Source: JAMOAD01 sp023621955
GTDB taxonomy: Bacteria > Acidobacteriota > Aminicenantia > JAMOAD01
Length of the DNA: 55,568 nt
Direction: 5' to 3'
NCBI GenBank assembly: GCA_035403085.1
Contig: DAONEM010000012.1
Span: 1-55,568 of the forward strand
Below, in pieces: positions 1-8,436 of the stretch (the stretch's first letter is position 1; every line of letters starts with the position of its first letter). A model generated the notes under the pieces. The model did no database searches, was not told the DNA's origin, and was given only the letters and a program-made list of their open reading frames with translations. The translations under genes and the position numbers were made by a program.

Positions 1-857
1 TCGAAGAAACCGATCCCCCCAACCTTAGGTTGAATCAGAAGGTCCGGTGGGTCCGTGACCATCCTCTGGGCCGTGATCTGCGCCTCCATGATGTTGATCG
101 CTCCGGCCATGACCTCAAAGATGTTCGGCGAGGGGTCTTTTTGGAACCACCGCTTCCCCAGGGAGAGGTCGGGAATCTCCAGCCTCCTGAACCTCTCGAG
201 AAACTCCCTGAAGGGCCCCTCCTCTTTTTGGGGGAGCCTTGGGGGCTTCTGCTTCATGGCGTGAGAGGGAGGGGAGGCCTTTCGTTCCTCCCAGCTCCTC
301 TCCTGGTTAAGATCGACGGCGATGACGTAGTCCGCCCCCAGGCCACGGACGGCGCTTACAGGAACAGGGTTGACCAGCCCCCCATCCACGAGGAACTCGT
401 CTCCCCGCCTCAGGGGCGTGAAGATCCCGGGAACGGAGATGCTCGCCCTGACGGCTTCCGTCAAGCTTCCCCTGTTCAAGACAACCTCTCTCCCCGTGTT
501 GAGGCTGGCCGCTACGGCGCAATAGGGGAGAGGAAGGGTTTCGATCTCCCTCTCCTGAACGTAGCTTTGAAAGAATTCCAGGAGTTCGTTCCCCTCGATG
601 AGCCCCGACCGAGGAAAGGTCACGTCAAGAAAGGAGAGGATCCTCTTCCAGTCGATCTCCGCGACAAACTCCTCCAGGAGGTTGAGCTTCCCCAGAGCGA
701 AGGAGGCCCCCACAAGGGCTCCGATACTCGTTCCGGCGACGCACTCCACCTGCACTCCTCTCTCATGCAACGCCCTTAGGACTCCCAGATGGGCCCACCC
801 CCGGGCCGCGCCTCCCCCGAGGGCCAAGCCGATCTTTCCCGGTTCCCCTGGTTTCAT
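1..857 (-). CDS. Patatin-like phospholipase (RssA type), C-terminus cut by window edge
   Basis: Predicted serine acyl hydrolase that would release fatty acids from phospholipid. Reading down from an ATG at 857, the N-terminus has the glycine-rich oxyanion hole GGGAARG (about residues 14-20) and the nucleophile elbow GTSIG with Ser44. The dyad aspartate is in VDGG further on, and a late PDLLIQP...GGIG segment is typical of RssA-type patatins. No stop occurs before base 1, so the C-terminal tail is missing from the window. It starts 40 bp after the thioesterase gene and is probably the last known member of the phosphate operon. The family assignment is firm; the substrate is not known. Confidence 0.88.
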   Translation of the reverse strand, partial: MKPGEPGKIGLALGGGAARGWAHLGVLRALHERGVQVECVAGTSIGALVGASFALGKLNLLEEFVAEIDWKRILSFLDVTFPRSGLIEGNELLEFFQSYVQEREIETLPLPYCAVAASLNTGREVVLNRGSLTEAVRASISVPGIFTPLRRGDEFLVDGGLVNPVPVSAVRGLGADYVIAVDLNQERSWEERKASPPSHAMKQKPPRLPQKEEGPFREFLERFRRLEIPDLSLGKRWFQKDPSPNIFEVMAGAINIMEAQITAQRMVTDPPDLLIQPKVGGIGFF

Positions 858-897
858 CTCCCCTCCTCAGGAGCGATCCCGAATCCGGGTCTCGCCC

Positions 898-1338
898 CTA
901 TCTCCGTCTCCCCGTCAGCTCTTGCGCCTTAAGGTTCAGCTCCTCGACCCCTTTGACATACTCCTCGGAGAGGACTATCCCGTGGGGATAGGGCTTTCCC
1001 TGGGCGTTTACCGAAACGAAGGTCGCCATCCCGGTGACGGCGGCCCGGTCGTCTCCGTCGAGGAGCCCTTGCCCGGCAACGGTGATGCTCGACCTTCCGG
1101 TCAGAACAACCTGAGAGGAGATCTCGAGGATCTCTCCCTTGTGGGCCGGTCTCTTGAACTCCATCCCATGGATCTTGACGCAGACGACATCCTCCGGTTT
1201 TCCAACAGCTCTGGAGGCGGACAAGAAGCAACTCTCCACGAGCCAGGAAGCCATTCTCCCGGCAAAGAGGGTTCCGTGATGGTTCAGGTCCTCTTCCTTG
1301 ATGAGCCTGGTGACAACGACCGGATCAAAGGTCTTCAC
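898..1338 (-). CDS. Hotdog-fold acyl-CoA thioesterase (YciA/4HBT family)
   Basis: A 146-residue single hotdog-domain protein expected to hydrolyse acyl-CoA to free acid and CoA. The N-terminal segment HHGTLFAGRMASWLVE matches the family pattern in which a histidine and glycine precede the hot-dog helix. The start is GTG, placed just after an AGGAGG-rich stretch. It overlaps the end of phoU by 14 bp, so the two genes are probably translationally coupled. The position between phoU and a patatin phospholipase suggests a role in acyl-chain turnover during phosphate limitation. That role is an inference from context. Confidence 0.86.
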   Translation of the reverse strand: MKTFDPVVVTRLIKEEDLNHHGTLFAGRMASWLVESCFLSASRAVGKPEDVVCVKIHGMEFKRPAHKGEILEISSQVVLTGRSSITVAGQGLLDGDDRAAVTGMATFVSVNAQGKPYPHGIVLSEEYVKGVEELNLKAQELTGRRR

Positions 1339-1999
1339 TCTCCTCCTCCTGATGGGTGTGCTTTACAACCTTTCCCTCTACCATGAATACCACATCTTCG
1401 CCGATATTTGTCGCCAAATCGGCGATTCTCTCCAGATTCCTGGAAACCATGATGAGGTTGAGGGATCTCTCGATGGTCCCGGGGTCGGAGCTCATGAAGG
1501 TGATAAGCTCTCGGAGGATCTGGTCCGTGAAGGCATCGACGATGTTGTCCCTCTGGAGGACCTCCTGGGCCAGCCGATCGTCCTCGTTGATGAAAGAGGA
1601 GATGCTGTCCTTAAGCATTCCCAAGGCGATCTCCGCCATCCTCGGAAGGTCGATGAGGGGCTTCACCGGCGGCCTCTCTATGAGAAAGAGAGCCTTCTCG
1701 GCGATGTTCACTCCGTGGTCGGCGATTCTCTCCAAGTCGCTGTTCATCCGAAAGATCGTCAGAACCGTCCGAAGGTCCTTGGCCTTGGGCTCATACTGGG
1801 CGATGAGGGTCGTGCACCTCTCGTCGATCTCCAGCTCTTTCCGGTTGGCCAGAGCCTCATCCTCTCCGATGACTTGGTTCAAGATCTCCAGGTCATGCCG
1901 AAGAAGGCCTCCGATACTCTTGCGGACCATCTCTTCCACATGGTTGGAGTAAGCGACGACTTCCCGTTTCAGTTGGGTTATCCTCTCCTGAAGAAGCAT
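1325..1999 (-). CDS. phoU: Phosphate signalling regulator PhoU
   Basis: PhoU links the PstSCAB transporter to the PhoR kinase and silences the Pho response when phosphate is plentiful. The 224-residue all-helical protein has two PhoU repeats. The conserved motifs RIADHGVNIAE (first half) and RIADLATNIGEDV (second half) are the metal-binding E/D-rich helices of the family. Length is normal. It begins 15 bp after pstB with a GGAGA ribosome-binding site and ends inside the start of the thioesterase gene. The order pstSCAB-phoU is the classical arrangement. Confidence 0.97.
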   Translation of the reverse strand: MLLQERITQLKREVVAYSNHVEEMVRKSIGGLLRHDLEILNQVIGEDEALANRKELEIDERCTTLIAQYEPKAKDLRTVLTIFRMNSDLERIADHGVNIAEKALFLIERPPVKPLIDLPRMAEIALGMLKDSISSFINEDDRLAQEVLQRDNIVDAFTDQILRELITFMSSDPGTIERSLNLIMVSRNLERIADLATNIGEDVVFMVEGKVVKHTHQEEESEDL

Positions 2000-2014
2000 T
2001 TTATTCTCCTCTGA

Positions 2015-2773
2015 TTATCCGAATTTTCCAGACAGGTACTCCTCGGTCCTCTTATCCTTGGGAACCGTGAAGAGCTTCTCGGTTTGTCCATACTCCACGA
2101 GCTCCCCCAGGTAGAGAAAGGCCGTAAAATCGGAGATCCTTGCGGCTTGAGCGATGTTGTGGGTCACCATCACGATGGTGACCTCTTTGGCCAACTCCAC
2201 AACCAGCTCTTCGATCCTGGCAGTCGCCTTGGGATCCAAGGCCGAAGTGGGTTCATCCAGGAGGAGAACCTCGGGCTTGAGCGCCAGGGACCTGGCGATA
2301 CAGAGCCTCTGCTGTTGTCCTCCTGAAAGAAAGGTTCCCCTCTTGTGAAGGTGCTCTTTCACCTCCTCCCAAAGTCCGACCTTTCTCAGCGTCTCTTCGA
2401 CGAGGGAATCGAGTTCGACCCGGCTCTTGCGGATCCCGTTCAGTGTATACCCAGAGACGACGTTTTCGTAGATGTTCATGATCGGGAAGGGGTTGGGACG
2501 CTGAAAAACCATCCCGATTCTCCGCCTCACAAGCATGGCCGGCATCTTGTAGAGATCTTCCCCGGACAAGAGAACCCTTCCACTGCTTCTCGCCCCGGGG
2601 GTCAGCTCATGCATCCGGTTGATGCTCCTGATGAGGGTTGTCTTCCCGCACCCCGAGGGGCCCATAATGGCGGTGATTCGGTTCTTCTCGAGGTCGAGGT
2701 TGATTCCCTTGAGAATCTCCTGTTCCGAGAAGTAGGCGTGAAAATTTTGAAAACTTAAAACTTGACTCTCCAT
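2015..2773 (-). CDS. pstB: Phosphate ABC transporter ATP-binding protein PstB
   Basis: This is the ATPase of the high-affinity phosphate importer. Residues 38-45 are the Walker A motif GPSGCGKT. The ABC signature LSGGQ, the Walker B run LLLDEPTSALD and the switch histidine in VTHN follow in normal order. The open frame extends 24 codons upstream, but the ATG at 2773 gives the usual PstB N-terminus and a length of 252 residues. It overlaps the end of pstA by 19 bp, indicating coupled translation. Confidence 0.97.
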   Translation of the reverse strand: MESQVLSFQNFHAYFSEQEILKGINLDLEKNRITAIMGPSGCGKTTLIRSINRMHELTPGARSSGRVLLSGEDLYKMPAMLVRRRIGMVFQRPNPFPIMNIYENVVSGYTLNGIRKSRVELDSLVEETLRKVGLWEEVKEHLHKRGTFLSGGQQQRLCIARSLALKPEVLLLDEPTSALDPKATARIEELVVELAKEVTIVMVTHNIAQAARISDFTAFLYLGELVEYGQTEKLFTVPKDKRTEEYLSGKFG

Positions 2774-3597
2774 TTTTTCGCTCCTAACCGGGCCAGAACG
2801 TTGAGAACAAAGACCAGAAAGATCAGAATCAAAGAGGCTCCCCATGCCAGATCATGCCACTGCGGGTAGGGGGAGGAGGCGTAGTTGAAGATGATCAGAG
2901 GCAACGAGCTCATCGGCTTGAGGGGGTTCAGGTTCATGAAGGGGCTTCCGAAGGCCGTGAAGAGGAGAGGAGCCGTCTCCCCGGCCACACGGGCGACACC
3001 GAGGAGGATCCCGTTCAGAATCCCCGCCATTCCGGCCGGGAGGAGGACCTTGAAGATGGTCCGCCCATAGGAGACTCCCAAGGCCAGGGAGGCCTCCTTG
3101 AGGGAGTGGGGAATCAGGAGGAGGGTCTCCTCTACGCTCTTCGTGATGACCGGAAGCATCATCATCGCCAGAGCGAGGGCCCCGGAAAGGGCGGAGAAGA
3201 AACCCGTCACCTTTACGACCCAGAGGTAGATCAGGATGCCGACGACGATGGAGGGAACCCCCTGGAGGATCTCCAACCCCCCACGGACCATCTTCGCCAA
3301 GGGACGCTCTCTCTCTTCGGCGAGGTAGATCCCCGCCAGAACCGCCGGCGGCAGTGAGAAGGCCGTCGCGAGAGCCACCATGATCCCCGTCCCCGCCAAG
3401 GCGTTGACAATTCCCCCTCCCTCTTCTCCGGGCGGGGCGGGAAGGGTGGTCAAGAAAGTCAGGCTCAAGGAGGAGATCCCCTTTCGAAGAATCGTGAAGA
3501 GAATCAGAAAGAGGGGAGCCAAGGCGATCATGGCGAAGAAGAGAACCGTCCCCTGAAAGATCCGGTCCTGAAGGATTCGCCTCTTTGTTCCCTTCAT
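2755..3597 (-). CDS. pstA: Phosphate ABC transporter permease PstA
   Basis: Second membrane subunit of the phosphate importer, 280 residues. It has an N-terminal transmembrane segment around residues 15-35 and a BPD-type permease core with about five further segments. The EAA-like loop reads EASLALGVSYGRTIFKVLLP. It overlaps pstC by 4 bp (ATGA) and pstB by 19 bp, so pstC, pstA and pstB form one translational unit. Confidence 0.95.
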   Translation of the reverse strand: MKGTKRRILQDRIFQGTVLFFAMIALAPLFLILFTILRKGISSLSLTFLTTLPAPPGEEGGGIVNALAGTGIMVALATAFSLPPAVLAGIYLAEERERPLAKMVRGGLEILQGVPSIVVGILIYLWVVKVTGFFSALSGALALAMMMLPVITKSVEETLLLIPHSLKEASLALGVSYGRTIFKVLLPAGMAGILNGILLGVARVAGETAPLLFTAFGSPFMNLNPLKPMSSLPLIIFNYASSPYPQWHDLAWGASLILIFLVFVLNVLARLGAKKWRVKF

Positions 3598-4460
3598 ATG
3601 CCCCTCCTGATCAACCTCTTTCCGAGGAGGTTGATGAGCGTTGTGAGGAGAAAGAGAACGAGAGCGACCTGGATCAGGGAGGCCACATAGAGGGGATCGG
3701 TGGCCTCGGAGAACTCGTTGGCGATGACGCTGGCCATGGTGTTCCCAGGGCTGAAGATCCCACCGGGAAGGATGTTGGCGTTCCCGATGAGCATGGTGAC
3801 GGCCATGGTCTCCCCGAGAGCCCTCCCCAAGGAGAGGAGAAACCCGGCAAAGATTCCGGAACGGGCATAGGGAATCGAGACCCTTCTGAGGACCTCGTAC
3901 CTTGTCGCCCCCAAGGCGTAGGCCGCCTCTTTCTGTTCCTGGGGAACCAACTTCAGCACCTCCCTTCCCAGGGACGCCGAATAGGGAAGGATCATGATCG
4001 CCAAGACCAGGGAAGCCGTAAAGATCCCAACCCCAAAGGGGGGAACCCTCAGCGCCTCTTCGACCTTGCGTACCAAGGGGATCAAGACCAACATCCCCCA
4101 GAAACCGTAGATAACCGAGGGAATCCCCGCCAGAAGGTCTATGAGGGAGTTGAGAAAGGAGGCGACCCCTCCTTCACGGGAGTACTCCCCCAAGAGGAGG
4201 GAGAGGGCCAGAGAGGAGGGAACGGTCATCAGGAGCGCGAGAAACGAAGTCGCCAAAGTCCCGAAGACGAAGGGGAGGACACCGAACTCGTTGGTGAAGG
4301 GGTTCCACAACCTCCCCGTGTAGAAACCCCACCCCAAGCTCTTCATGGAGGGGAGGGAGAAGAGGAGGAGGGAGGAGAAGACGGCGAGAAGGAGCAGGAG
4401 TACAGAGAGGGCCGTCATGTGCAGGGTCAAACGGAAGGCTTTGTTCGTCGTGTTTTTCAT
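3594..4460 (-). CDS. pstC: Phosphate ABC transporter permease PstC
   Basis: First membrane subunit of the phosphate importer, 288 residues. An N-terminal hydrophobic segment (about residues 14-36) is followed by a permease domain. The EAA loop EAAYALGATRYEVLRRVSIP lies about two thirds along and is followed by GRALGETMAV, a very conserved PstC motif. It starts 74 bp after pstS, just beyond a strong hairpin, which probably lets pstS accumulate above the permease genes. Confidence 0.95.
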   Translation of the reverse strand: MKNTTNKAFRLTLHMTALSVLLLLLAVFSSLLLFSLPSMKSLGWGFYTGRLWNPFTNEFGVLPFVFGTLATSFLALLMTVPSSLALSLLLGEYSREGGVASFLNSLIDLLAGIPSVIYGFWGMLVLIPLVRKVEEALRVPPFGVGIFTASLVLAIMILPYSASLGREVLKLVPQEQKEAAYALGATRYEVLRRVSIPYARSGIFAGFLLSLGRALGETMAVTMLIGNANILPGGIFSPGNTMASVIANEFSEATDPLYVASLIQVALVLFLLTTLINLLGKRLIRRGI

Positions 4461-4480
4461 CTTTCCCTTTCCCTGGAAAG

Positions 4481-4519
4481 GGGACGAAGCCGGGGAGAAA
4501 TTCTCCCCGGCTTCGTCCC
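4481..4519 (-). promoter_or_regulatory. Perfect 19-bp intercistronic hairpin between pstS and pstC
   Basis: Bases 4481-4499 are the exact reverse complement of 4501-4519, with a single A at 4500 as the centre. The hairpin forms 15 bp after the pstS stop. On the transcribed strand the downstream bases are C/T mixed, with no U-run, so it is not a canonical terminator. Known parallels are 3'-stabilising or processing hairpins after binding-protein genes such as malE, which raise the level of the periplasmic component. Confidence 0.8.
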
Positions 4520-4534
4520 TTCAAGAAAAAACTA

Positions 4535-5569
4535 TCAGATCTTCTTTCCTTCGAAGGTCAAACTCTTTATCACGTTCTCGGCGGCCTGCACCGCTTTTTT
4601 CGGAAGAGGGGAGTAGTGAAGGGGCTGGGCGTACTGCTGGCCCTCCTTCACCATCCATCCCAGGAGCTTGACCAACTCTGCAGCCTGGTTCTTGGTCATT
4701 TTCCCCTCCTTCATCTCCCTGTAGAGGATGATCCAGGTGAAGGAGGCGATGGGATATCCCTTGGGAGCGACCGTATCGGTCAGGGAAACCCTGGTGTTTT
4801 GAGGAATTGCGATGTTCGCGGCCTGAGAGGCTGACTCCGCTGTGGGTTTGATGAAGTTCCCGGACTTGTTCTTCACCACGGCCACGGGCATACCGTTTTG
4901 GAGGGCATAAGTCAGCTCGACGTAGCCGACGGCTCCAGGCATCTGCTTCACGTAACCGGCCACCCCTGGGTTCCCCTTTCCTCCGAGGCCGACAGGCCAG
5001 TTCAGCGACTTGCCAACTCCGACCTTGTTGTACCAGAAAGAGCTGACCTTCCCCAAGTACTCGCTGAAGACAAAGGTCGTTCCGCTTCCATCGGAGCGGT
5101 GGACAACGGTGATGGGAAGGTCCGGGAGGGAGACCTGGGGGTTGAGCCTCTTCAGACGCGGATCGCTCCATTTCGTAATGACTCCGAGGAAGATGTCGGC
5201 CAGCACGTCCGGGGTCATTTTCAGTTCCGGGTTTCCAGGTAGGTTGTAGGTGATCACCACAGCCCCCAGAGCCATGGGGATGTGGACAACCTCTCCTGAA
5301 GCCTCCTTCATCTCGCTCTCCGTCATGGGAGCATCGGTTCCGCCGAAGGCGACGGTCTTGCCGATCAACTGTTTGATACCCCCTCCTGAACCGATGGCCT
5401 GGTAGTTCACCTTGACGCCGGTTTTGGCGTTGTAGACATCGAACATCTTGGAGTAGAGGGGGTAGGGGAAGGTCGCCCCCGCCCCGAGGAGCTCCTTGTT
5501 CTGTGCGTTAAGCCCTGATCCCACCAAGAGAAGGAGGGAGAGGATCGTAAAGAGAGTTCGCATTTTCAT
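4535..5569 (-). CDS. pstS: Periplasmic phosphate-binding protein PstS
   Basis: Captures inorganic phosphate in the periplasm and delivers it to PstCA. The 344-residue precursor has a Sec signal peptide (positively charged MKMR, then a leucine-rich core) with likely cleavage near residue 22 (LNA|QN). The mature start GAGATFPYPLY is the family hallmark. Ligand-loop motifs GSGGGIKQL and HRSDGSGTTFVF are both present. It has a GGAGA ribosome-binding site and follows the porin gene by 18 bp. Confidence 0.97.
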   Translation of the reverse strand: MKMRTLFTILSLLLLVGSGLNAQNKELLGAGATFPYPLYSKMFDVYNAKTGVKVNYQAIGSGGGIKQLIGKTVAFGGTDAPMTESEMKEASGEVVHIPMALGAVVITYNLPGNPELKMTPDVLADIFLGVITKWSDPRLKRLNPQVSLPDLPITVVHRSDGSGTTFVFSEYLGKVSSFWYNKVGVGKSLNWPVGLGGKGNPGVAGYVKQMPGAVGYVELTYALQNGMPVAVVKNKSGNFIKPTAESASQAANIAIPQNTRVSLTDTVAPKGYPIASFTWIILYREMKEGKMTKNQAAELVKLLGWMVKEGQQYAQPLHYSPLPKKAVQAAENVIKSLTFEGKKI

Positions 5570-5587
5570 CTTTATCTCCTTTTTGGT

Positions 5588-6607
5588 TTAAAACTTGACG
5601 TAGATGGTCATCGCCCCGTAGAGATCGTTTTCAGGCTTGCTCCCTGTGTCGGGATCGCCGTAAAAGACCGCCTTCAGGTTGGGGATGATCTGAAGGTTCT
5701 TGTTGACCTTGTAGGAGAGAGCACCCATGAGGAGAGAGGAAGAGGCGTTGGTAGCGAAGGGGGTGTAGGCGATCTTCGCCCCCTGGGGGTTTGCGTCGAA
5801 GTTCCTATCGAACCGGAGAACCGCGTCGATCTTCTCGTTCAAGGAGATCACCGAGAAGAGGGAGAGGACATCCCAGCTCTTTTCCGTGGAGCCTTGTTCC
5901 TGATGTTTACGGGCCAGGAGAATACCGCCCCGCCCTCTTTCGGCCTTGTACCCCACAAAACCCTGAAGGAGGCTGTTCTTCGTCTGGTTCCCCGCATCCT
6001 CGTAGTCTCCGTAGAGCTCGAAGTAAAGCCCCTTGACAGGCTCGTATCCGATCAAGGCGTACCCTTTCTTGTTCTTGTTGACTTCCGCCTTATCCCCCGA
6101 GGAGTTGCCGAACATCAGAGCGTAGGTGACCTTCTTTCCCTTGTCCAGGGAGCCCTTCAGAGAGAGGCCGAAGTCCCGCGAAGAGGCGTACTTCTGCAGG
6201 TCCAGGGGCGTCTTCTCCAGGGAGCGGTAACCCCAGAAGTTTTCGATGTTCTCAAAGGTCGGAGTCGAGAGGATCCCCACCAAGAGCCGGTGCTGAGAGG
6301 AGGCTTTCCACTCCAGGTAGGCGTCCTTGACGAAGGGGTTGAGGGTTGTGTTCGTTGTGAAATCTCCGGGGCTGTTCATCTCGAAACGAAGGCGGACGGC
6401 GAACTTCTCGTCCAGCTTCCTATCGTAGGAGAGGTAGATCCTTCTGAACCAGAACCCGTGCTGTTTATCCGCCTTGGCGTCATGGTTCTGGAATACGGCG
6501 TAGTAGTCGGAGATCATGTACCCTGAGAGGGTCCCCTTATCTTCCGCCCCGAGCAGGGAGAAGAGAGAGAGGAGAGAGGAGAGCAAAAAGAGAAGCGGTT
6601 TTTTCAT
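5588..6607 (-). CDS. Phosphate-selective porin (OprO/OprP-like)
   Basis: Outer-membrane beta-barrel expected to admit phosphate. It begins MKKPLLFLLSSLLSLFSLLGAED, a Sec signal with likely cleavage after LLGA. The body has alternating aromatic strands and ends in IYVKF, a C-terminal phenylalanine typical of proteins assembled by the Bam complex. The frame is open 15 codons further upstream, but the ATG at 6607 has an AAGGAGG Shine-Dalgarno eight bases before it and directly begins the signal peptide. The position between phoR and pstS supports phosphate as the substrate. The porin class is moderately certain; exact selectivity is inferred. Confidence 0.85.
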   Translation of the reverse strand: MKKPLLFLLSSLLSLFSLLGAEDKGTLSGYMISDYYAVFQNHDAKADKQHGFWFRRIYLSYDRKLDEKFAVRLRFEMNSPGDFTTNTTLNPFVKDAYLEWKASSQHRLLVGILSTPTFENIENFWGYRSLEKTPLDLQKYASSRDFGLSLKGSLDKGKKVTYALMFGNSSGDKAEVNKNKKGYALIGYEPVKGLYFELYGDYEDAGNQTKNSLLQGFVGYKAERGRGGILLARKHQEQGSTEKSWDVLSLFSVISLNEKIDAVLRFDRNFDANPQGAKIAYTPFATNASSSLLMGALSYKVNKNLQIIPNLKAVFYGDPDTGSKPENDLYGAMTIYVKF

Positions 6608-6666
6608 CGGGTTTTTCCTCCTTGAGAGATCTGTTGTCTTCATCATGCTCAAGGATAGAACCCAAC

Positions 6667-6706
6667 GGTTAACCCCCGATGGGGGGTTGTGTTAATGTTT
6701 CGTTAA
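6667..6706 (-). promoter_or_regulatory. Candidate Pho box: TTAAC direct repeats upstream of the porin-pst genes
   Basis: On the minus strand TTAACG (6706-6701) and TTAACA (6695-6690) are spaced exactly 11 bp apart. A further TTAACC (6672-6667) lies 23 bp beyond. Repeats of TTAACA at 11-bp pitch are the known PhoP box of Bacillus, and PhoB boxes have the same pitch. The first repeat overlaps the phoR stop codon. No clear sigma70 -10 was identified next to it. Confidence 0.5.
6671..6688 (-). terminator. GC-rich hairpin after phoR, possible weak terminator or attenuator
   Basis: Seven-base complementary arms AACCCCC (6671-6677) and GGGGGTT (6682-6688) flank a 4-base loop. It lies between the phoR stop and the porin start. 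There is no U-tract, so it may only slow transcription or form part of the neighbouring operator. Confidence 0.35.
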
Positions 6707-8436
6707 CTCTCCTCTTCTTTGGAAAAAAGGACCCTGAAGAGGCTTCCCTTCCCCTGCTCGCTCTTGACTTCCACCTCGGCGCCGTGAAGAAGGGCGATGT
6801 GCTTCACCAGGGAGAGCCCCAGCCCCGTCCCCCCTTGGCGGCGGGAGCGGGAGGGGTCGACCACGTGGAAGCGGTCGAAGATCCTTGGTTGGTGTTCCGG
6901 AGGGATTCCCAGACCCGAATCCTCAACCTCCGCCACCAATCTCCCCCGATCCTTCCGCGCTCGAACGACGATCCCGCCGTGGTCGGTGTACTTGATCGCG
7001 TTGTCCACAAGGTTGATGAAAAGCTGTTCCAACTTGAAGGCGTCCGCCTTGAGAACAAGCGGCTCTTGCGGAAGTTCTAACCCATAGGCGAGCCCCTTCT
7101 CCTTCGCCTTGAGTGTGAAGAGGAGGCTCACGTTGTTGAGAAGTTCTCTGAGATCGATCGGTTCCAGAAGAAGCTTTTCCCGGGGATCTTCCAGCTGTGA
7201 GAGGAGAAGAAGGTCCTCCACGATCCTGACAAGACGGTCCACGTTCCTGCGGATGATCCCCAGATGGCCCTGGGCCGCGGAGTCTTCCACCTCCTCTTCC
7301 AGGGTCTCCACGAAGCCCTTGATGGCCGTGAGGGGCGTGCGCAGTTCGTGGGAGACGTTGACGACAAGCTCCTTCTTCACCTTCTCCAGGTTCTTCTTCT
7401 CGGTGATCTCTTCGAGGATCACGACGGTCTCCCGCCCGCCGCTCAGAGGGACGGCGCTGAAGGAGAAGATTCTCCCACCGCCGCCGAGCTCCCCGGTCGT
7501 CGCCTCCCCCAGCTTCCGGCTCTTGGTGAGGAGTTCGTCCATTCCGGCCATCCGGAACCTCTCGGTGAGAACCTCTCCCACCAGCGGCCCCCCGGCGGCC
7601 CTCTCCATGGCCCGGTTGGCGAGAAGGACCTCTCCCCGTTCGGAGACGACCCCCAAGGCCTGAGGCAGGGAGCGAAGGATCGTCTCCCTCCGGTCCCTCT
7701 CCTCTCTCACCTCTCCCAGAAGGGCGTTAATCCCCTCGGTCATGGAGTTGAAACTTTCGGCGACCAGGGAGACCTCATCCCTACTTCTCGGGTGAAGCCG
7801 CGTCGAGTAGTCCCCCTGGGCGACCCGTTCCGCCGCTTCCCTCAAATCCTCCAGGGGTTTGGAGAGGGAGCGGGCGAAGAGCCAGGAGGCGCCGAAGACA
7901 AAGAGGAGCGCCAGCAAAGAGAAGAGAAAGATCTTCCTCTCGAGCTCCGCGGTCAACCTCTCCACCTCCTTCAGCGAGAGGCTGAGCCTGAGAACGGCAA
8001 GGACCCTTCCTCCCTCCTCGATCCTCTCGGCTACGTAGAGCATCTTCTCCTTCAGGGTGGTGCTCATCCTCAGGCTTCTTCCCTCACGGTTCTTCAGGGC
8101 CTCACCGACCTCCTGCCTATCCAGGTGAATCTCCCAAGGGCCCTTGAAAGAGGAGGAGTCGGCGAGAACCTGGCCTTGGGGTGAGAGCAGGGTGATCCGA
8201 ACCCTCCCTCTCTGGGCGACGCTCTTCAGGAGAGACGATAGCGAGCCTTGATCGCCCTCCTGGAACTTCGCCACCACCAGGGGTGTCAGGGCCTCGCTCA
8301 TACTGCGAAGAAGACGGGCCTCCGAGGCTACGGCGCTCCTCTTGAGGGAGGGGACGAAGAACAAGAGGAGGAGAAGGGCGAAAAGCAGGGTGATGAAAAG
8401 CGACCCGAAGAAGACCTTCCAGAAGATTTTTCTCAC
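6703..8436 (-). CDS. phoR: Phosphate-responsive sensor histidine kinase PhoR
   Basis: Membrane histidine kinase of the PhoBR two-component system. The GTG start at 8436 overlaps the phoB stop (GTGA), giving 577 residues; the open frame upstream lies inside phoB. In order there are a transmembrane segment (about 7-28), an extracytoplasmic domain, a second transmembrane segment (about 170-190), a HAMP linker, a short PAS-like domain, the HisKA box SHELRTPL with phospho-acceptor His363, and a HATPase with N-box NLVDNAIKY and G-boxes DSGLGI and GGTGLGLSL. The large extracytoplasmic sensor is more like the Gram-positive PhoR type than the E. coli one. Confidence 0.94.
   Translation of the reverse strand: MRKIFWKVFFGSLFITLLFALLLLLFFVPSLKRSAVASEARLLRSMSEALTPLVVAKFQEGDQGSLSSLLKSVAQRGRVRITLLSPQGQVLADSSSFKGPWEIHLDRQEVGEALKNREGRSLRMSTTLKEKMLYVAERIEEGGRVLAVLRLSLSLKEVERLTAELERKIFLFSLLALLFVFGASWLFARSLSKPLEDLREAAERVAQGDYSTRLHPRSRDEVSLVAESFNSMTEGINALLGEVREERDRRETILRSLPQALGVVSERGEVLLANRAMERAAGGPLVGEVLTERFRMAGMDELLTKSRKLGEATTGELGGGGRIFSFSAVPLSGGRETVVILEEITEKKNLEKVKKELVVNVSHELRTPLTAIKGFVETLEEEVEDSAAQGHLGIIRRNVDRLVRIVEDLLLLSQLEDPREKLLLEPIDLRELLNNVSLLFTLKAKEKGLAYGLELPQEPLVLKADAFKLEQLFINLVDNAIKYTDHGGIVVRARKDRGRLVAEVEDSGLGIPPEHQPRIFDRFHVVDPSRSRRQGGTGLGLSLVKHIALLHGAEVEVKSEQGKGSLFRVLFSKEEES

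Noticed and set aside
2774..2845. An upstream start for pstB giving 24 extra residues
   Set aside because: The extra residues lie inside pstA, have no family match, and the ATG at 2773 gives the standard length.
6861..6868. CCACGTGG core resembling parS
   Set aside because: The flanks lack the GTT/AAC arms needed for a ParB site, and it lies within phoR coding sequence.
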